Below the pieces are notes generated by a model that saw only the letters and a program-made list of their open reading frames with translations, was not told the origin of the DNA and searched no databases. From Liolophura sinensis (lineage: Eukaryota; Mollusca; Polyplacophora; Chitonida; Chitonidae), in the NCBI RefSeq assembly GCF_032854445.1, contig NC_088301.1, positions 26,088,402 to 26,152,401 of the forward strand: DNA of 64,000 bases. Direction: 5' to 3'. Positions 12,265 to 22,498 of this stretch are shown piece after piece. How positions within the stretch are numbered: the first letter of the stretch is position 1; each line of letters opens with the position of its first letter. The position numbers were made by a program, and so were the translations under genes.

Positions 12265-15200
12265 ATCAAACGTGTAACTGTTTTCTGGTTCGAATATGTT
12301 CTCAACAGGATATGACTGAAATCCATGCATTCATTGAGTCAGTAAGTCAGCCCGTCTCCAGAAACAGTTTTGGTAGACAGAATAAGATATGTCTCTGATT
12401 GCCCGATAGCCAACTATACGACCCACTGGCACCAATCTGTCAAGTAAATGTGGTTCAGGAAATGCGGCGATTCTACCTTCAGATATATGACATAATATCA
12501 ATGCAACATTTGCTAAAGTATACACGCATATGGACAGAGATCTGTCTGTCAAGGGCGAATTTATAACAGCCCTTAAGGTCAAAGATTATTAAACATATAT
12601 TAACGCTAGTTAACAACTGCTCTAGTCATAGGTATGTTACAACAGACCTACATTTACTACTAGGTATGTAAAATATATGTAAAATGCGGTGCCTTTTCCC
12701 ACGCAGTGAGCTTGACTTGGACCCAAGCTGCATTAGCCATTGTTCTCTCGTAACACTTGAGTACTACGTCACCAGTTTGACCACAACTCGTCACCACAAT
12801 AGCGGGAGTGAACTACACAGCTTTGGCCCGAATTACTTCAGTTGGGAATGGTTCCTCGCTGATAATTCAACAATGGCTTTTAAAAAACAAAAGCCTTATT
12901 GGTTACTTACCATGTTTGAGGGCTAAGATGTGCTGTCTGTCATCTTTTATATAACTAATGGCAGCAATCTGATGAGTACTAACTCTAAGTAGAAGCTCCT
13001 GTGAACATATGGACAACAAAAGTTTTTGGTTGGTTGTTGTATTCACGCCTTTCTTAAGAACATTTCACCATGCAATACGACGGGCGGGCCCTTAATAACT
13101 GAATCCTGATCCTGGAGAAGCAATGTACCTGATAATCTTCCTGGTCATGCAAAGCCGAACAACTGACAAGTTATTTGATTGATTGATTGATTAATTGATT
13201 GATTTCATTGATTCTTGACGCCCTATAAGCAAGAATGTATAACCTTTCATCGGTAGAGGAAACCGGAGTGCCGTGTGGTAAAACCACCGACCTTTGACAA
13301 GTTACTGATCGCTCCACATATATCATATTCGTAGAAGACATTCATGCAAGACCACAGAATTATGAAAAGTCTGCCACTTACTGGAACCAAAGCCCCAAGA
13401 ACAACAGAAACAGGAGAATCTCAAAAAAAAAACGGCACTTAGCGATGGAAAGAGAGTTGTTATTTGAACCTATGACCTTTATTGGTCAAAAGGTCATGAA
13501 CTGCCGATGAAGGTCATTTTTTCTGTTCAGCCAAATAGACGTCAAAAGAGAGATCCACTAGATTCTTTGCTCTATCATACACAAACTAACCAGACATATT
13601 GCGAGTCTTAGGTATTATTTATATTATCATAATGAAAACTTACCTCATTTTTTGCCCGTATAATTTTAATATTCCGAACACTGATGGTCAATATTGCTCT
13701 GTTCTCTGGCGTTATTCCCCAAGATACAATGCCACGTTTCTGTATAAATAAAGGTTGCTGTATATGAGGATAGAGGACACATTATTCTGTTAACCATTTA
13801 ATAGAGGTCATATGTCTTTAAGCAGCCGAATGAAATCATATGTCATGAATACTAAAGGATTGGTATAGCCTTCTACAGTTAAGTCTAAGGTCTGTTTTTG
13901 CGCCACGATCTTGGCACTTTGGCTAAATGAACAAATAAAAAAAAAAAGAAACAGTTACATAAACCAGATCTATCCCAAAATAGATGTCTGTGCTATTTTG
14001 AATGACTGCGGTAAAGTAAAATGACCTCGCACAGCATATATGTGGAATGTGCGATCGGTGCAAACCAAACCAAATCAGGATGTTGACTGGAATCGTTTAC
14101 AAATCGCCCGGAACCTAAAAATGATTTCAAAATCGATCAAATGATAGTGACTGGGTTGTCATACGTCCCAAGGCCATGGTTAACGTGAGAGACGTTCCCT
14201 TTGTTTTGTTTCACTTTAAAACTACGTTCAACGATTAACTGGAGGAGAAGCCATTGCACGAAGGACTTACCTTGCCCTTATCTATGGTCCGTAAAACTGT
14301 TGTTCTATTGGTGACATCCTCGTGGACCGGAAATTTGTCGATTCGTCCAGCAAACTGAAAAGGAAATAATAATTAATATTCTTAATTGATGTGGGCAAAC
14401 TGGTAACATGTTAGGCCCTATACTGATGTATTGCAAGGGAATATCAAGGGTCAGTTTGGCCTGGATCCGAGACGCAATTTGGCGGGAAAAGGTACCTCAT
14501 TACTGCCAGTCAGAAGAAATCAGAGCTATAGACGAGCAAACATGAATGGGACAGTATATATTTATGCGTGTTTGGGGTTATTTAAGTCTATCCAACATCA
14601 CTGAAAACTGCTGACTCCTTCTCTTTGCATAACTCCATCCTGTGTTCGTGCTTTATATTTTGTCTTTGTTCTTTGATAGTTTATGTTAAACGTCGTTTTG
14701 GGAATTTGCCTTGCGGTTATTGAGCTGGAACGTACATCTTGGATGACGGCTGGTGTACGAATATCTGTTTCGACGTATAGATTAACAATTTTTCAGGAAC
14801 ATGACGACCAGGACTCATTAGGTGTTTGTACAGATACTATGTTTTCTTGAGGAAGGGCGAGTCCATGGTGATTGGTGTTTTATGTCGTACTCAAGAATAT
14901 TTCACTTATACGACGGCAACCAACATTATGGTGTGAGGAAACCGGACAGGGCTCGGGGAAAACTTACTACCATCCAGAGGTCGCTGACGGCCGAAAAGGA
15001 AGCCACCATGAGCTGGACTTGAACTCACAAACCATATTGGCGGGAGGCTCATAGGTGGGAGACCACATTGCTGGGAGGTTCATGAAGCCATGCAAATCAG
15101 GTGATTTTAGGTTTGGATTGTCTCATTATATTACACTCGTCCACATGTCGGTGACATCAAACACTTGTCCACAACAATAGGAACAGATATTTCCCCAACT

Positions 15201-16268
15201 TTTTTCCATCATGGAACAGTTAGCAGTTTACCGACGCCTCGAAGACAAAGGTGGGCGAGTCTAGGTAGACGAGAAGTTCGTGGTCACCTAATATTTACGC
15301 TCCGAGTTAGACAATGGACTGAATGATCGAGATAATGCATATTTAATATTATCTGCTACAGGTGTTTCCAGCACGAAAAGCTAGGTACACGTTGCTCAAG
15401 GAAATCGCAAAGCTCTGTACACATAGGTATGTATATGTGGACACTGACGTATTATAGAGCTGTGTGAAATTACCATTCACACAATGAACAAAGAGCATTT
15501 CTGTGAACTGGCATGCTGCTCATCGAGTACACATGTAGCAATAGTGTCAGCTAGCTTAGTTGGGTGTGGTCAAAGAACGCACAAGAGGAGGCTATTCATG
15601 CATGGAGTAAAATGACTCTTGGTTTAAGGCTTTTCTCCTGTGGAACAATATAATACACCATGGGAAACCATAAAAGACCATAGGGCCCCATTCTTGAAGC
15701 CAAAAATTTGTGGGGACTTACTGGAGCACTCAATGCCACTTCTAAATATACGTCGGTTAGACGCGTCAACGAACCACTCATTGTATACTTGGATAGACTT
15801 GAAATTTACGGCATTACAGGCTGTCGTCATCCAGTTTATTGACGTATGCTGGTCAGTCACCTTTGATGGAGCAAACCAGTAAGTGGATGTGCCCTTCAGG
15901 ATAAATATGCATGACGTCCCGATTTGGGGGCATAGCGAGGCCGTTTATTGACCTGTTATTGTCTGTCGATTTCAGAATATATATTCACTCTGACTGGCTT
16001 TTAAATTCACGCTGACTAGATTTTAAATTAAAAAACACGTGAGCCCATTTTTGACCCATTGATCTGTGGAATCGTAACTTCCAAGGAGCACTCATGCTGC
16101 CTACGTGACTCTGATTTTCAGGACAATGTATACACAATCGTCGTAAATCTGTTTATTGATTACTTTAGAATTGATCTATCAATAGAATCCAAACTCCGAA
16201 CATCCAAGGACTTGACGTAGCCTAGTGAACTGGACTTATGCTGTATATACATGTATGTATATACATAC

Positions 16269-16323
<55 letters not shown>

Positions 16324-17885
16324 CACATAAAGCATAAAGAGAGGGGTGCTACTGCACAGAACAATTGGCCAACTGCAGCTTTTTAGGACGGTATGATCAG
16401 TGTGAACGGGTCCCTATTTGGACGAAGAATCCGTCCGTTTTCAGATTTATATAGGCTATTTTTACATTTATACCTCATAATAACGAGTGGGACAAAAAGA
16501 CGCCCCGGTTGCTTGCGTGGCCAGTAAAAATTTAATACAACTGCCAATTGTCCTTTTGCTAAGAATCTTTTCTTATATATAAAAAAACATAGGTCTATTA
16601 ACGACTATTCTTCTGATAAAGACCGATGCTTATTTTATGTCTTGCAAAGCAAGATACTTCGGTTACAACTATTGAATTTAATTATAATGGGAACATATAT
16701 AGTTATGTAATCGGGCGACCAATCGATGGCCAACACAGTAACCAAGCAACCAATCCATTAGTGAGCGAGCCAAAATAGAGGGTCAGGGCAGTGATCAATT
16801 AATCGAACAATCGATTACTCGATCTGCAATGGAATCACGGAATGGAATGTACCAATCGGCCAGTCAGCATATATACCGAGCTAAGTTTCACCCGTAAAAG
16901 TTCTGCAGAATAAACGTTGCAGTAGAGTATCACGTCTTCCAATATAAGCTTTGTTGTGTAATACCTACAATATACTGGTAAGTTCTGAAGTGTAAGTCCT
17001 GTATTCTATATTCTACGATATATATAATTTCTGTAGTGGTCCAAGCAGAGAAAGTTCTGTAAGTGTATGTTCTGAAATACATCAATGTTCTGGGGTTTTT
17101 TTTCTGAAGTGTAAGTTCTCGGGTGTAAGTCCTGTATTCTATGTTCTACGATATATATAAATCCTATAGTGGTCCTAGCTAAATGCTCTGTCCAAGTGCT
17201 GAAATACGCCAATGTTCCGCATATGCTGGAGCTGTTCTTTTTTTAAACAGTCGTGATTCCATAGCCAGTGTAATTGCTATGCTTCTAAGCACGATACAGG
17301 AACAATACACATGTATTACATGTAGTTACTGGAGAGGTATTCCCGGTCAAAGAGCGTTTCGCTCTCTACATGTATTTACTTCTACTTACTGTCTGCACCT
17401 AGTAAATCATTAACTCTGCACGGTGAAATTGTTGCAAAAAAAAAAAACAAACAAAAAGTTATATATACTATATATAAAGACGCACGACTTACTGCTACTT
17501 CCTCTTCAACGAAATCCGATAGCAGTTTCTGAGGATCGATGTAATAGTCTGGTGGCGATAACGATAATTCCTTTAAAGAGTGTCTCGCTTGCTTCCCCCT
17601 TGGACTGCCATTTACAGCGCCTGTTGGAGAATGTTTGCCAGGTTTATGTCCATGGTCGCCATTTTTGTGCGCGTGTTCGCCATTTTTATGGCCATGGTCA
17701 CCATTTTTATGGCCATGGTCACCATTTTTATGGCCATGGTCACCAAGTTTACGACTGTGGACGCCCGATCTCTCTTCTCGATTTCCATTCACCGGGTTCT
17801 TATCGTGTTTTGAACCACGGGGCGTCAACTTTTCTTGTTTACCTCCATGATGCTGATGGTGCCCCTCTGGTTTTATTTTTATCAT
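2781..17885 (-). CDS. CCM2: CCM2 (malcavernin) homologue, 11 coding exons, 469 aa
   Basis: Coding exons on the minus strand, 5' to 3': 17885-17493, 14354-14271, 13739-13644, 12998-12911, 11970-11921, 10954-10822, 10240-10165, 9576-9441, 8080-7942, 7125-7032, 2901-2781. All have AG/GT borders and the phases join without a break to a TGA at 2783-2781. Recognition is from protein similarity: IDPQKLLSDFVEEEV resembles human CCM2 VEPDRLLSDYIEKEV; LLLRVSTHQIAAISYIKDD resembles IILRVPIHDIAAVSYVRDD; ICALVSQCFQLVYTDAT resembles LCCLLGQVFQVVYTEST; AAELLQDYL and LWPFIAERDHTNFEKYLE match the C-terminal harmonin-homology domain. Residues about 114-265 form the PTB domain, which in the family binds KRIT1 (CCM1); residues about 343-420 form the HHD, which binds MEKK3 in vertebrates. 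CCM2 is a cytosolic scaffold in MEKK3 and Rho signalling. Length is close to human (444 aa). The start is uncertain: the ATG lies 2 bases inside its exon, so an upstream coding exon could exist. Odd: a His-rich repeat at residues 49-83. Confidence 0.93.
3681..3762. repeat. Poly-T and (AAAT)n simple repeats
   Basis: A T-run (about 3681-3703) is followed 30 bases later by about seven AAAT units (3734-3762). Confidence 0.9.
4675..5059. repeat. 42-bp minisatellite in CCM2 intron, about 9 units
   Basis: The unit begins CGAATGTCACCAACTGGTAC and continues TTGTACAAAGGTAGAATAAGGG. About nine units of 41-43 bp differ by single substitutions and A-run length. Because most units are 42 bp the repeats stay open in several frames, which creates spurious peptide-like frames on both strands. 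Confidence 0.95.
7032..7125 (-). CDS. CCM2: CCM2 exon, end of harmonin-homology domain (aa 399-429)
   Basis: 94 bp, acceptor CTCCAG, donor ACTG|GTGAGT, phase 2 at its end. GLWPFIAERDHTNFEKYLE aligns with GLRPFIPEKDSQHFENFLE of human CCM2. Confidence 0.95.
7942..8080 (-). CDS. CCM2: CCM2 exon, harmonin-homology domain (aa 353-398)
   Basis: 139 bp, acceptor TTTTTATAG, donor ACAG|GTATGA, phase 1 at its end. LTSHELKTFAQLL aligns with LSSQEIQQFAALL, and FTQFCDKVLQLFGEKRKNLM with [20 protein letters not shown] of human CCM2: helices of the HHD. Confidence 0.95.
9441..9576 (-). CDS. CCM2: CCM2 exon, Ser-rich linker and start of HHD (aa 307-352)
   Basis: 136 bp, acceptor ATTTCAG, donor AAG|GTACAA, phase 0 at its end. 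A serine-rich stretch (probably flexible) is followed by WSAAELLQDYLNK, which matches the SATELLQDYMLTL start of the harmonin-homology domain of CCM2. Confidence 0.92.
9984..10135 (-). mobile_element. Main-family SINE fragment (head half), degraded
   Basis: Reverse-complement match to the SINE middle and head: GGAAGCCAGTCAGCATAACC, GGACTTGAACTCACAGCGAA (box B), GCATTGGTGAGAGGC and a GCGCTAGC remnant. It lies in the CCM2 intron between the exons at 10165 and 9576. Confidence 0.8.
10165..10240 (-). CDS. CCM2: CCM2 exon, linker (aa 282-306)
   Basis: 76 bp, acceptor GTTTCAG, donor CTTT|GTAAGT. It enters in phase 1 and leaves in phase 2, exactly what its neighbours require; without it the two flanking exons would be out of frame. 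It encodes a Ser/Thr/Arg-rich linker (SNSSVFEPTIFGSQPTRG) with no recognisable domain. Confidence 0.82.
10375..10485 (+). mobile_element. Second tRNA-type SINE fragment (GAGCTGGGTTCGAATC family)
   Basis: Shares GACAAACCTCCTGATGTGAA and the box-B-like GAGAGCTGGGTTCGAATCTG with segments at about 18548-18690 and 21380-21485, and part of the block with about 28247-28385. Four diverged copies indicate an older SINE family distinct from the main one. Confidence 0.6.
10822..10954 (-). CDS. CCM2: CCM2 exon, PTB C-terminal helix (aa 238-281)
   Basis: 133 bp, acceptor TTTGCAG, donor ACAG|GTAAAC, phase 1 at its end. ISEEICALVSQCFQLVYTDA is the amphipathic C-terminal PTB helix, and TMDFIDKEFE matches TIDFLDRAIF of human CCM2. 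Confidence 0.95.
11921..11970 (-). CDS. CCM2: CCM2 exon, PTB strand (aa 221-237)
   Basis: 50 bp; acceptor TTTCCAG completes the split Gly codon; donor AAG|GTAAAT, phase 0. It encodes DPKSGCELAVIYCENK, equivalent to the CCLVILAAESK strand of human CCM2 but without the serine-rich loop that human CCM2 carries before that strand. Confidence 0.9.
12094..12265 (+). mobile_element. 5'-truncated main-family SINE with 11-bp target duplication
   Basis: The element starts at CGGCCGTATGTGGGAAGG and runs through the conserved 3' body to an (AAAT)n tail. It is bracketed by direct repeats TCAAACGTGTA at 12083-12093 and 12266-12276. It lies in a CCM2 intron, antisense to the gene, and lacks the tRNA-like head. 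Confidence 0.92.
12911..12998 (-). CDS. CCM2: CCM2 exon, PTB core (aa 192-220 plus 1 base)
   Basis: 88 bp, ends in phase 1 (CATG|GTAAGT). LLLRVSTHQIAAISYIKDD is the most conserved stretch of the gene and matches the CCM2 PTB segment IILRVPIHDIAAVSYVRDD. Confidence 0.95.
13644..13739 (-). CDS. CCM2: CCM2 exon, PTB domain (aa 160-191)
   Basis: 96 bp, phase 0 at both ends, acceptor TTTATACAG and donor GAG|GTAAGT. The segment ENRAILTISVRNIKIIR aligns with EHDAVLSLSAYNVKLAW of human CCM2, a PTB beta-strand pair. Confidence 0.92.
14271..14354 (-). CDS. CCM2: CCM2 exon, start of PTB domain (aa 132-159)
   Basis: 84 bp, phase 0 at both ends, acceptor TTTTCAG and donor AAG|GTAAGT. It encodes FAGRIDKFPVHEDV... 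ending in RTIDKGK. This aligns with human CCM2 YLGQLTSIPG...FIDNAKR, the first PTB strand and helix. Confidence 0.92.
14872..15112 (-). mobile_element. Main-family SINE, degraded, in first CCM2 intron
   Basis: Reverse complement of the main SINE: GGTGTTTTATGTCGTACTCA, then the CACTTATACGACGG block, the GGAAACCGGACAGGGCTCGG block, and a box-B remnant GGACTTGAACTCAC. Same orientation as CCM2. Confidence 0.88.
16262..16326. repeat. Compound (ATAC)n/(TA)n/(AC)n microsatellite
   Basis: Preceded by CTTATGCTGTATATACATGT, the same flank that precedes the microsatellite at 18905-18990, so the two are copies of one dispersed repeat rather than independent expansions. Confidence 0.85.
16990..17215. repeat. 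Imperfect tandem duplication, about 115-bp unit
   Basis: Two adjacent blocks share GAAGTGTAAGT, GTGTAAGTCCTGTATTCTAT, TTCTACGATATATATAA, AGTGGTCC and GTGCTGAAATAC-type segments (first about 16990-17097, second about 17105-17215). It lies in the first CCM2 intron. Confidence 0.75.
17493..17885 (-). CDS. CCM2: CCM2 first recognised coding exon (aa 1-131)
   Basis: The exon follows an acceptor (CTTTCAG) two bases before the ATG and ends at donor GCA|GTAAGT, phase 0. Residues 1-110 are basic, low-complexity and His-rich, with five heptads of the type DHGHKNG at 49-83. Residues 111-131 (PPDYYIDPQKLLSDFVEEEV) are the conserved lead into the PTB domain. The upstream 5' exon is not firmly identified. 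Confidence 0.88.
17637..17741 (-). repeat. Coding minisatellite, 5 x 21 bp (His-rich heptads in CCM2)
   Basis: Five in-frame 21-bp units encode the heptad DHGHKNG, with variants EHAHKNG and DHGHKPG. On the plus strand the core reads CATTTTTATGGCCATGGTCA. The third-position differences are few, so the units expanded recently. HxH spacing every seven residues could bind metal ions, but that is only a suggestion from composition. Confidence 0.9.
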
Positions 17886-18547
17886 GCCTGAAAGCGATTG
17901 AAATAAAATTATAAAAACCAAAAATCTGCGTTTCGTATCTCTATTCAAACCACCAACATATATAAGTATATATCCTCGATAAAGCATGTAGTGAATTTAT
18001 GTACGATCCTTGGCTAACACTAAGTATATTGGGATGTGAAATAAAAATTGTCAAATCACACTGATGTTGGATCTATAAAACTACGGAAAATTTATCAATA
18101 TACCAGATACTGAATTAATGGTCCTTCTATGGCACATGGTTTCTTTATTTCCATTTGGATCAAGAAATTCCAGAGTGAAATAAGAGCTGCTCTAAGCAAC
18201 GTGTTAAGAAACGCATGAAAAGATGTTGAAATTCACAATTCAACATACACAAACTTTACACCCTACATTTTTCAACCTTTGAAAAAAGCAAAAAACCTGT
18301 TCTGCGTGTTTGGGTAAACACACAGTTTGAAAAGAAATTTTGAATAGGCTGTTCACATAAAATAATATTTCACAACACTCCAACAATCCATGTACGCAGA
18401 TGGCGCGATATACCAAACAATTGAGGCGAGTTGAGGCATTTAGTGCACGATAAAAACTCCGACGGCTGTACCACTTACCTGACTGACTGACTGTTTGAAT
18501 GCATAGTGTTTAATTAAGCAATTCTCAAGAATTTTTCACTAAGATAT

Positions 18548-18690
18548 CACGGCGGAAAGGTTTAGCCACAATGTCTTCGCCAGGTACTTGACAAACCTCA
18601 TAAAACTGCTGCCGAAACAGCGAGAGCTGGGTTCGACCACACAACCTCATTGGCTTCGGCCTGATAGGCGTACGTTTAACAATCTAACTC
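18548..18690 (+). mobile_element. GAGCTGGGTTCGA-family SINE fragment
   Basis: TTGACAAACCTCATAAAACT followed by CGAGAGCTGGGTTCGACC and ACCTCATTGGCTTCGG matches the copy at 10375 and the one at 21380. Probably an old retroposed repeat. Confidence 0.55.
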
Positions 18691-18904
18691 AACTCAGCTG
18701 GACATTGGAGTGTTCCTATATCCAGTTGATTTTATTCAGAATGAGAAATATTCACATATCCAGCTCCTGTAAGCGCTTTACTCTTCTGAGCCATTGAGAT
18801 TCCAGTTCCCCCTGACAGACAGTGACTGTGAGTCAGGAAGTTTCCCAGAGATACCGGGAGAGATATCTGTTCGGCTTATGCTGTATATACATGTATGTAG
18901 GCCT

Positions 18905-18928
18905 ATATACATACATACATACATACAT

Positions 18929-18990
<62 letters not shown>
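18905..18990. repeat. Compound (ATAC)n(AC)n(TA)n microsatellite
   Basis: Tandem ATAC, then AC, then a long TA run. It shares its left flank with the microsatellite at 16262. Confidence 0.92.
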
Positions 18991-18992
<2 letters not shown>

Positions 18993-21379
18993 CCTTTTAT
19001 CAGGGATCAGACAAGCCGCCATTAATACTATCACGTGGGTTCATTGCATGCTGAAGGGTATAACGTTCCCCTTACGCCACGAGACGAACACCTTAATCGC
19101 TCGTGCCAGCAACGGCCTCGATTTGTGTTCATTAAATGTTTCAATTTAAGCTCAAAAATTTTAGATAAACAGTTGAATCGGTACATATAATACCTCAATA
19201 CACATGTATAATGAAAGAAAAAATTCTGCTGATTCGGTGCAAAAACATTCGAAAATAACAAAATCCAACAGAATGAGTTCAATAAATACCCCAGTGTACA
19301 GCGAAACCCCAACAATCGGCTCACATATACCTCAGCATAACGAAAGAACAACAACAACGACACATCCTGAATTGGTTCATAAATAACCCCTCCTCAACAC
19401 CCCCCACCCCCTTCCAAAAAAGAAAGAAGTGAATCGGTTCATAAATACAACAGTGTATAGAGAAAATGGAAGACAAAAATTACTGAATCGGGCTCTCGCA
19501 CATGTAGACCTAGGCCTACATGTATATACACAAAAGTATATGAACCTTGTCAGAAGCAATATTCAGGTCCCCATAAATAGGGGTATGCTTTCCGTTTCCT
19601 AGACATATAGACAAGTGAACATACACGCCTACTTACTGCGTATATATTCAGTGCTTCACGCAATGTTTACTTGCCTGCTCAAGTTTATCGGGCATGTAAA
19701 TTTCATAGCTACCTGGGATCCATGTTTACACGCATAAAACCTGTGTACTGGTTATACAGACTTGGTTTGTTGACATTGTCATTCAGTCCCTAAACTGAAC
19801 CTTATGAAACATGTATATCATCCAGAGCTGCAGTATCAGTTTATACCAAGGGGGAACTGAACGCTGTGGACTACTGCAAGACGGAGGTTCTTGCGTAATA
19901 AAGTATAACTTCTTATAGGTTTAGATCGGTAGATATATGGAAGAGGTGATTTGATGAGTTTCATGCAAGGGGTATATTTTCTTAAAGACTCTGACTGATA
20001 AATATGTTGCAAATGTGACTTAAATGACAGTTTTATCGTAATTTGAGACCTGCGCCTTTTGAATATCGCACAGATTCTAGCGCATAAACCCGACCAGTTT
20101 TCTGCACTACACGATCTGTGGTAAAGCAAGGAAGTGCTTTAGTGTATATGTATAATATTGTTACTTCTTAGATATATCTGGTATGCCTAAGCGCGGCAAT
20201 CTGAAAGTCTACCAAAAAAAAAAAAAATAAAATAAAAAAATGAACTTGCCTCTTTAAAATTGCCAATAAAGTACCTGTTAATGGTAAACTTAAAATATCC
20301 CTTATATTACAATAAATCGCAACAGGATCGCCTTTTAGGAACGATTTCTCCAAGCAATTAGTCAAAATTTAAAACATCAATGTATAATGCGTAGCTTAAG
20401 GCCCTAGAAAACATTCAGGTTTCAATAGTTAAACTCGTCTTTACATGAAGCGCATTCACAAGCAGTGATCCCAATTTCAACTTCACTTCCCTAAAATGAA
20501 CGTCTAAATTCACAATCCAAATTTTGACTTAATTCAAAGCTGGTTTTATGAGAAAAGTCCTTGTTGTTTATTTTTAAGTATCACATAATGCTAACATTCA
20601 CAACTGCATTCGACTTACCTGTAATTTAGGAATATATGTCAGGTATGTAAGGTAAAGACCCGTCTACTCACACATGACCTAACACAGCTTTAACCTGGCT
20701 ACATCCAACATATATATTTTCCTGGCAATGCGTGCACCTATATCCTGTCCCCTATGTCGTAGCCTTAAATGTAGGTTAATCAATGGTATATTTCGTCTTT
20801 CACACAAGATTCCGTGAAGGATTTACAAAAAGCAATTCATCGGCCGACACTAGGGTAAACAGAGAAGCTTTCTTCGGGGGTTTTGGGGGCGGGTCAACCT
20901 GGCAATACCTCATGCACAATTCCAGTATACGCCCTTATGCCTCACCTACACAGTGACCTGGTTTGGAGAAAGGACTGCGGGTAATAGTGAATAATAGAAC
21001 CATATCAAACTGCAAACAAACGCTCTACCATTTCAATACACATGTCGCGTTTTGAAGCGAAGAGAATAATAATTTATCTATATATCAGTAGTTCACGGGT
21101 GTATTGATTTCTGAAGAACACTATACACACTCACAAGTGCTGTCCGCAAGGGTATGTAGGTTTAGAAAAAGGACGAGCGAACAAATAAACAAATGACATT
21201 AAAAAAAAAAACAACAAAAAACAGATACAGTACAAATCGATAATGTATTAATAAAATATTATTAATTTTAGACGAATTTCTGGATTAAATGCATGGTGTT
21301 CAATGACATACTTAAAAAGTTCTCACATATATTACAGAAGCATAAGTTTGTTGTATGTTTGGTTTAGTTATCAAAGGAA

Positions 21380-21485
21380 ATTACGGCCATTCGCTATATA
21401 CCGAACAAACCTTCTGACATAAAGCCGTAATCCAACAAGAACGAGCTGGATTCGAGCCTGCGACCTCATTGATCGGTTGAAGGTC
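21380..21485 (+). mobile_element. GAGCTGGGTTCGA-family SINE fragment
   Basis: GAACAAACCTTCTGACATAA, then ACGAGCTGGATTCGAGCC and CGACCTCATTGATCGG. Third copy of the older family. Confidence 0.55.
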
Positions 21486-22449
21486 GCTTGTGACGTGAAT
21501 TATGATTTAATGGATAACGTAAGATAAATTTGAAATTTTCCTAACTATGCATTGTTTTGATTGCTGATTTGCTTTTCCTATACAAGCAACCTAATCTCTC
21601 ATATCTCAGTTTGGTGTCACAAAACGTTTATTGGTTTACTGAATTAAGTGTGTTAATTAGTTGACTGTTGTGTGAGTGTATTGGTTTGATGAGTTTGTTG
21701 GTCTGTAGAGTTCGTTGGTTGTGTTGTGTTTGTTGGTTTGTTGGTTTTTTTTTTTGGTGTGTTGAGTTGGTTGGTTTTGTCCATTTAACGGGTATGACCC
21801 ACTAAATATCCATTCCACACTATGTCAATATATCACTGGCCTATAATTTCATTTCTGAAATCTTGGCCTCGGGAAAAGAATTACGTCTCACAAGGTTGTT
21901 GGACAGTTCGGATACTCCCATTTTCTCCGTCCATAAAACTAAACATTGTTGTACAAATGAAATATTCTTGTCTAGGCCGTTAATTTAATCAATCAGTCAA
22001 TCAACCAACTTCTTAAATCTGTAAGTTGTCCCCACTTTCAAGTAGCTGTAGACACTCTTACTTATGATCTGTCATTTCTATTCTAGTTTAGGAATACGAG
22101 ATTTAATATTGCTATTACATGCCGTTGAAGCCTAAGTATTGATCTGGACAAATCGCATTTTATTGAATTGATTTCTGTGAAATAATTTACACTTTAACAT
22201 CCATACTTGAAACAAGCATGGCCAAGCATATAGATATATGTACACCTAAAAAGAACTGAGATCTTTGTGACTTATATTCTACCCAAATACAAAGAATTCA
22301 CGAGGGGCCGCTATATGCTCTTTGGGGTCATGTATATTACATCTGTAAGTACGGTGTTTTTGACCCACAGTAAACGTGTATTCCTGTCTGCTTGGGAATA
22401 GACGATTTGTTGTGCCACTGTCTGTTTTTAAGCAGGGAGACATGGATGG

Positions 22450-22498
22450 AGTGGGGTGGATTGGGCGGGGGGGAGGGGTGGGGGGGGATTTGGGGCTG
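22450..22498 (+). repeat. G-rich tract, G-quadruplex capable
   Basis: Multiple runs of three to eight G on the plus strand within 50 bases. Confidence 0.7.

Noticed and set aside
11894-12326. Overlapping frames of about 116-135 codons
   Set aside because: They are the SINE at 12094-12265 and the antisense of a CCM2 exon.
17423-17914. Plus-strand frame rich in Phe/Gly/His
   Set aside because: It is the antisense of the CCM2 His-repeat exon.
18479-18503. Coding first exon of CCM2 ending CAG|GTAAGT
   Set aside because: Its phase puts the next exon out of frame with a stop after about 15 codons; it could only be a non-coding exon.
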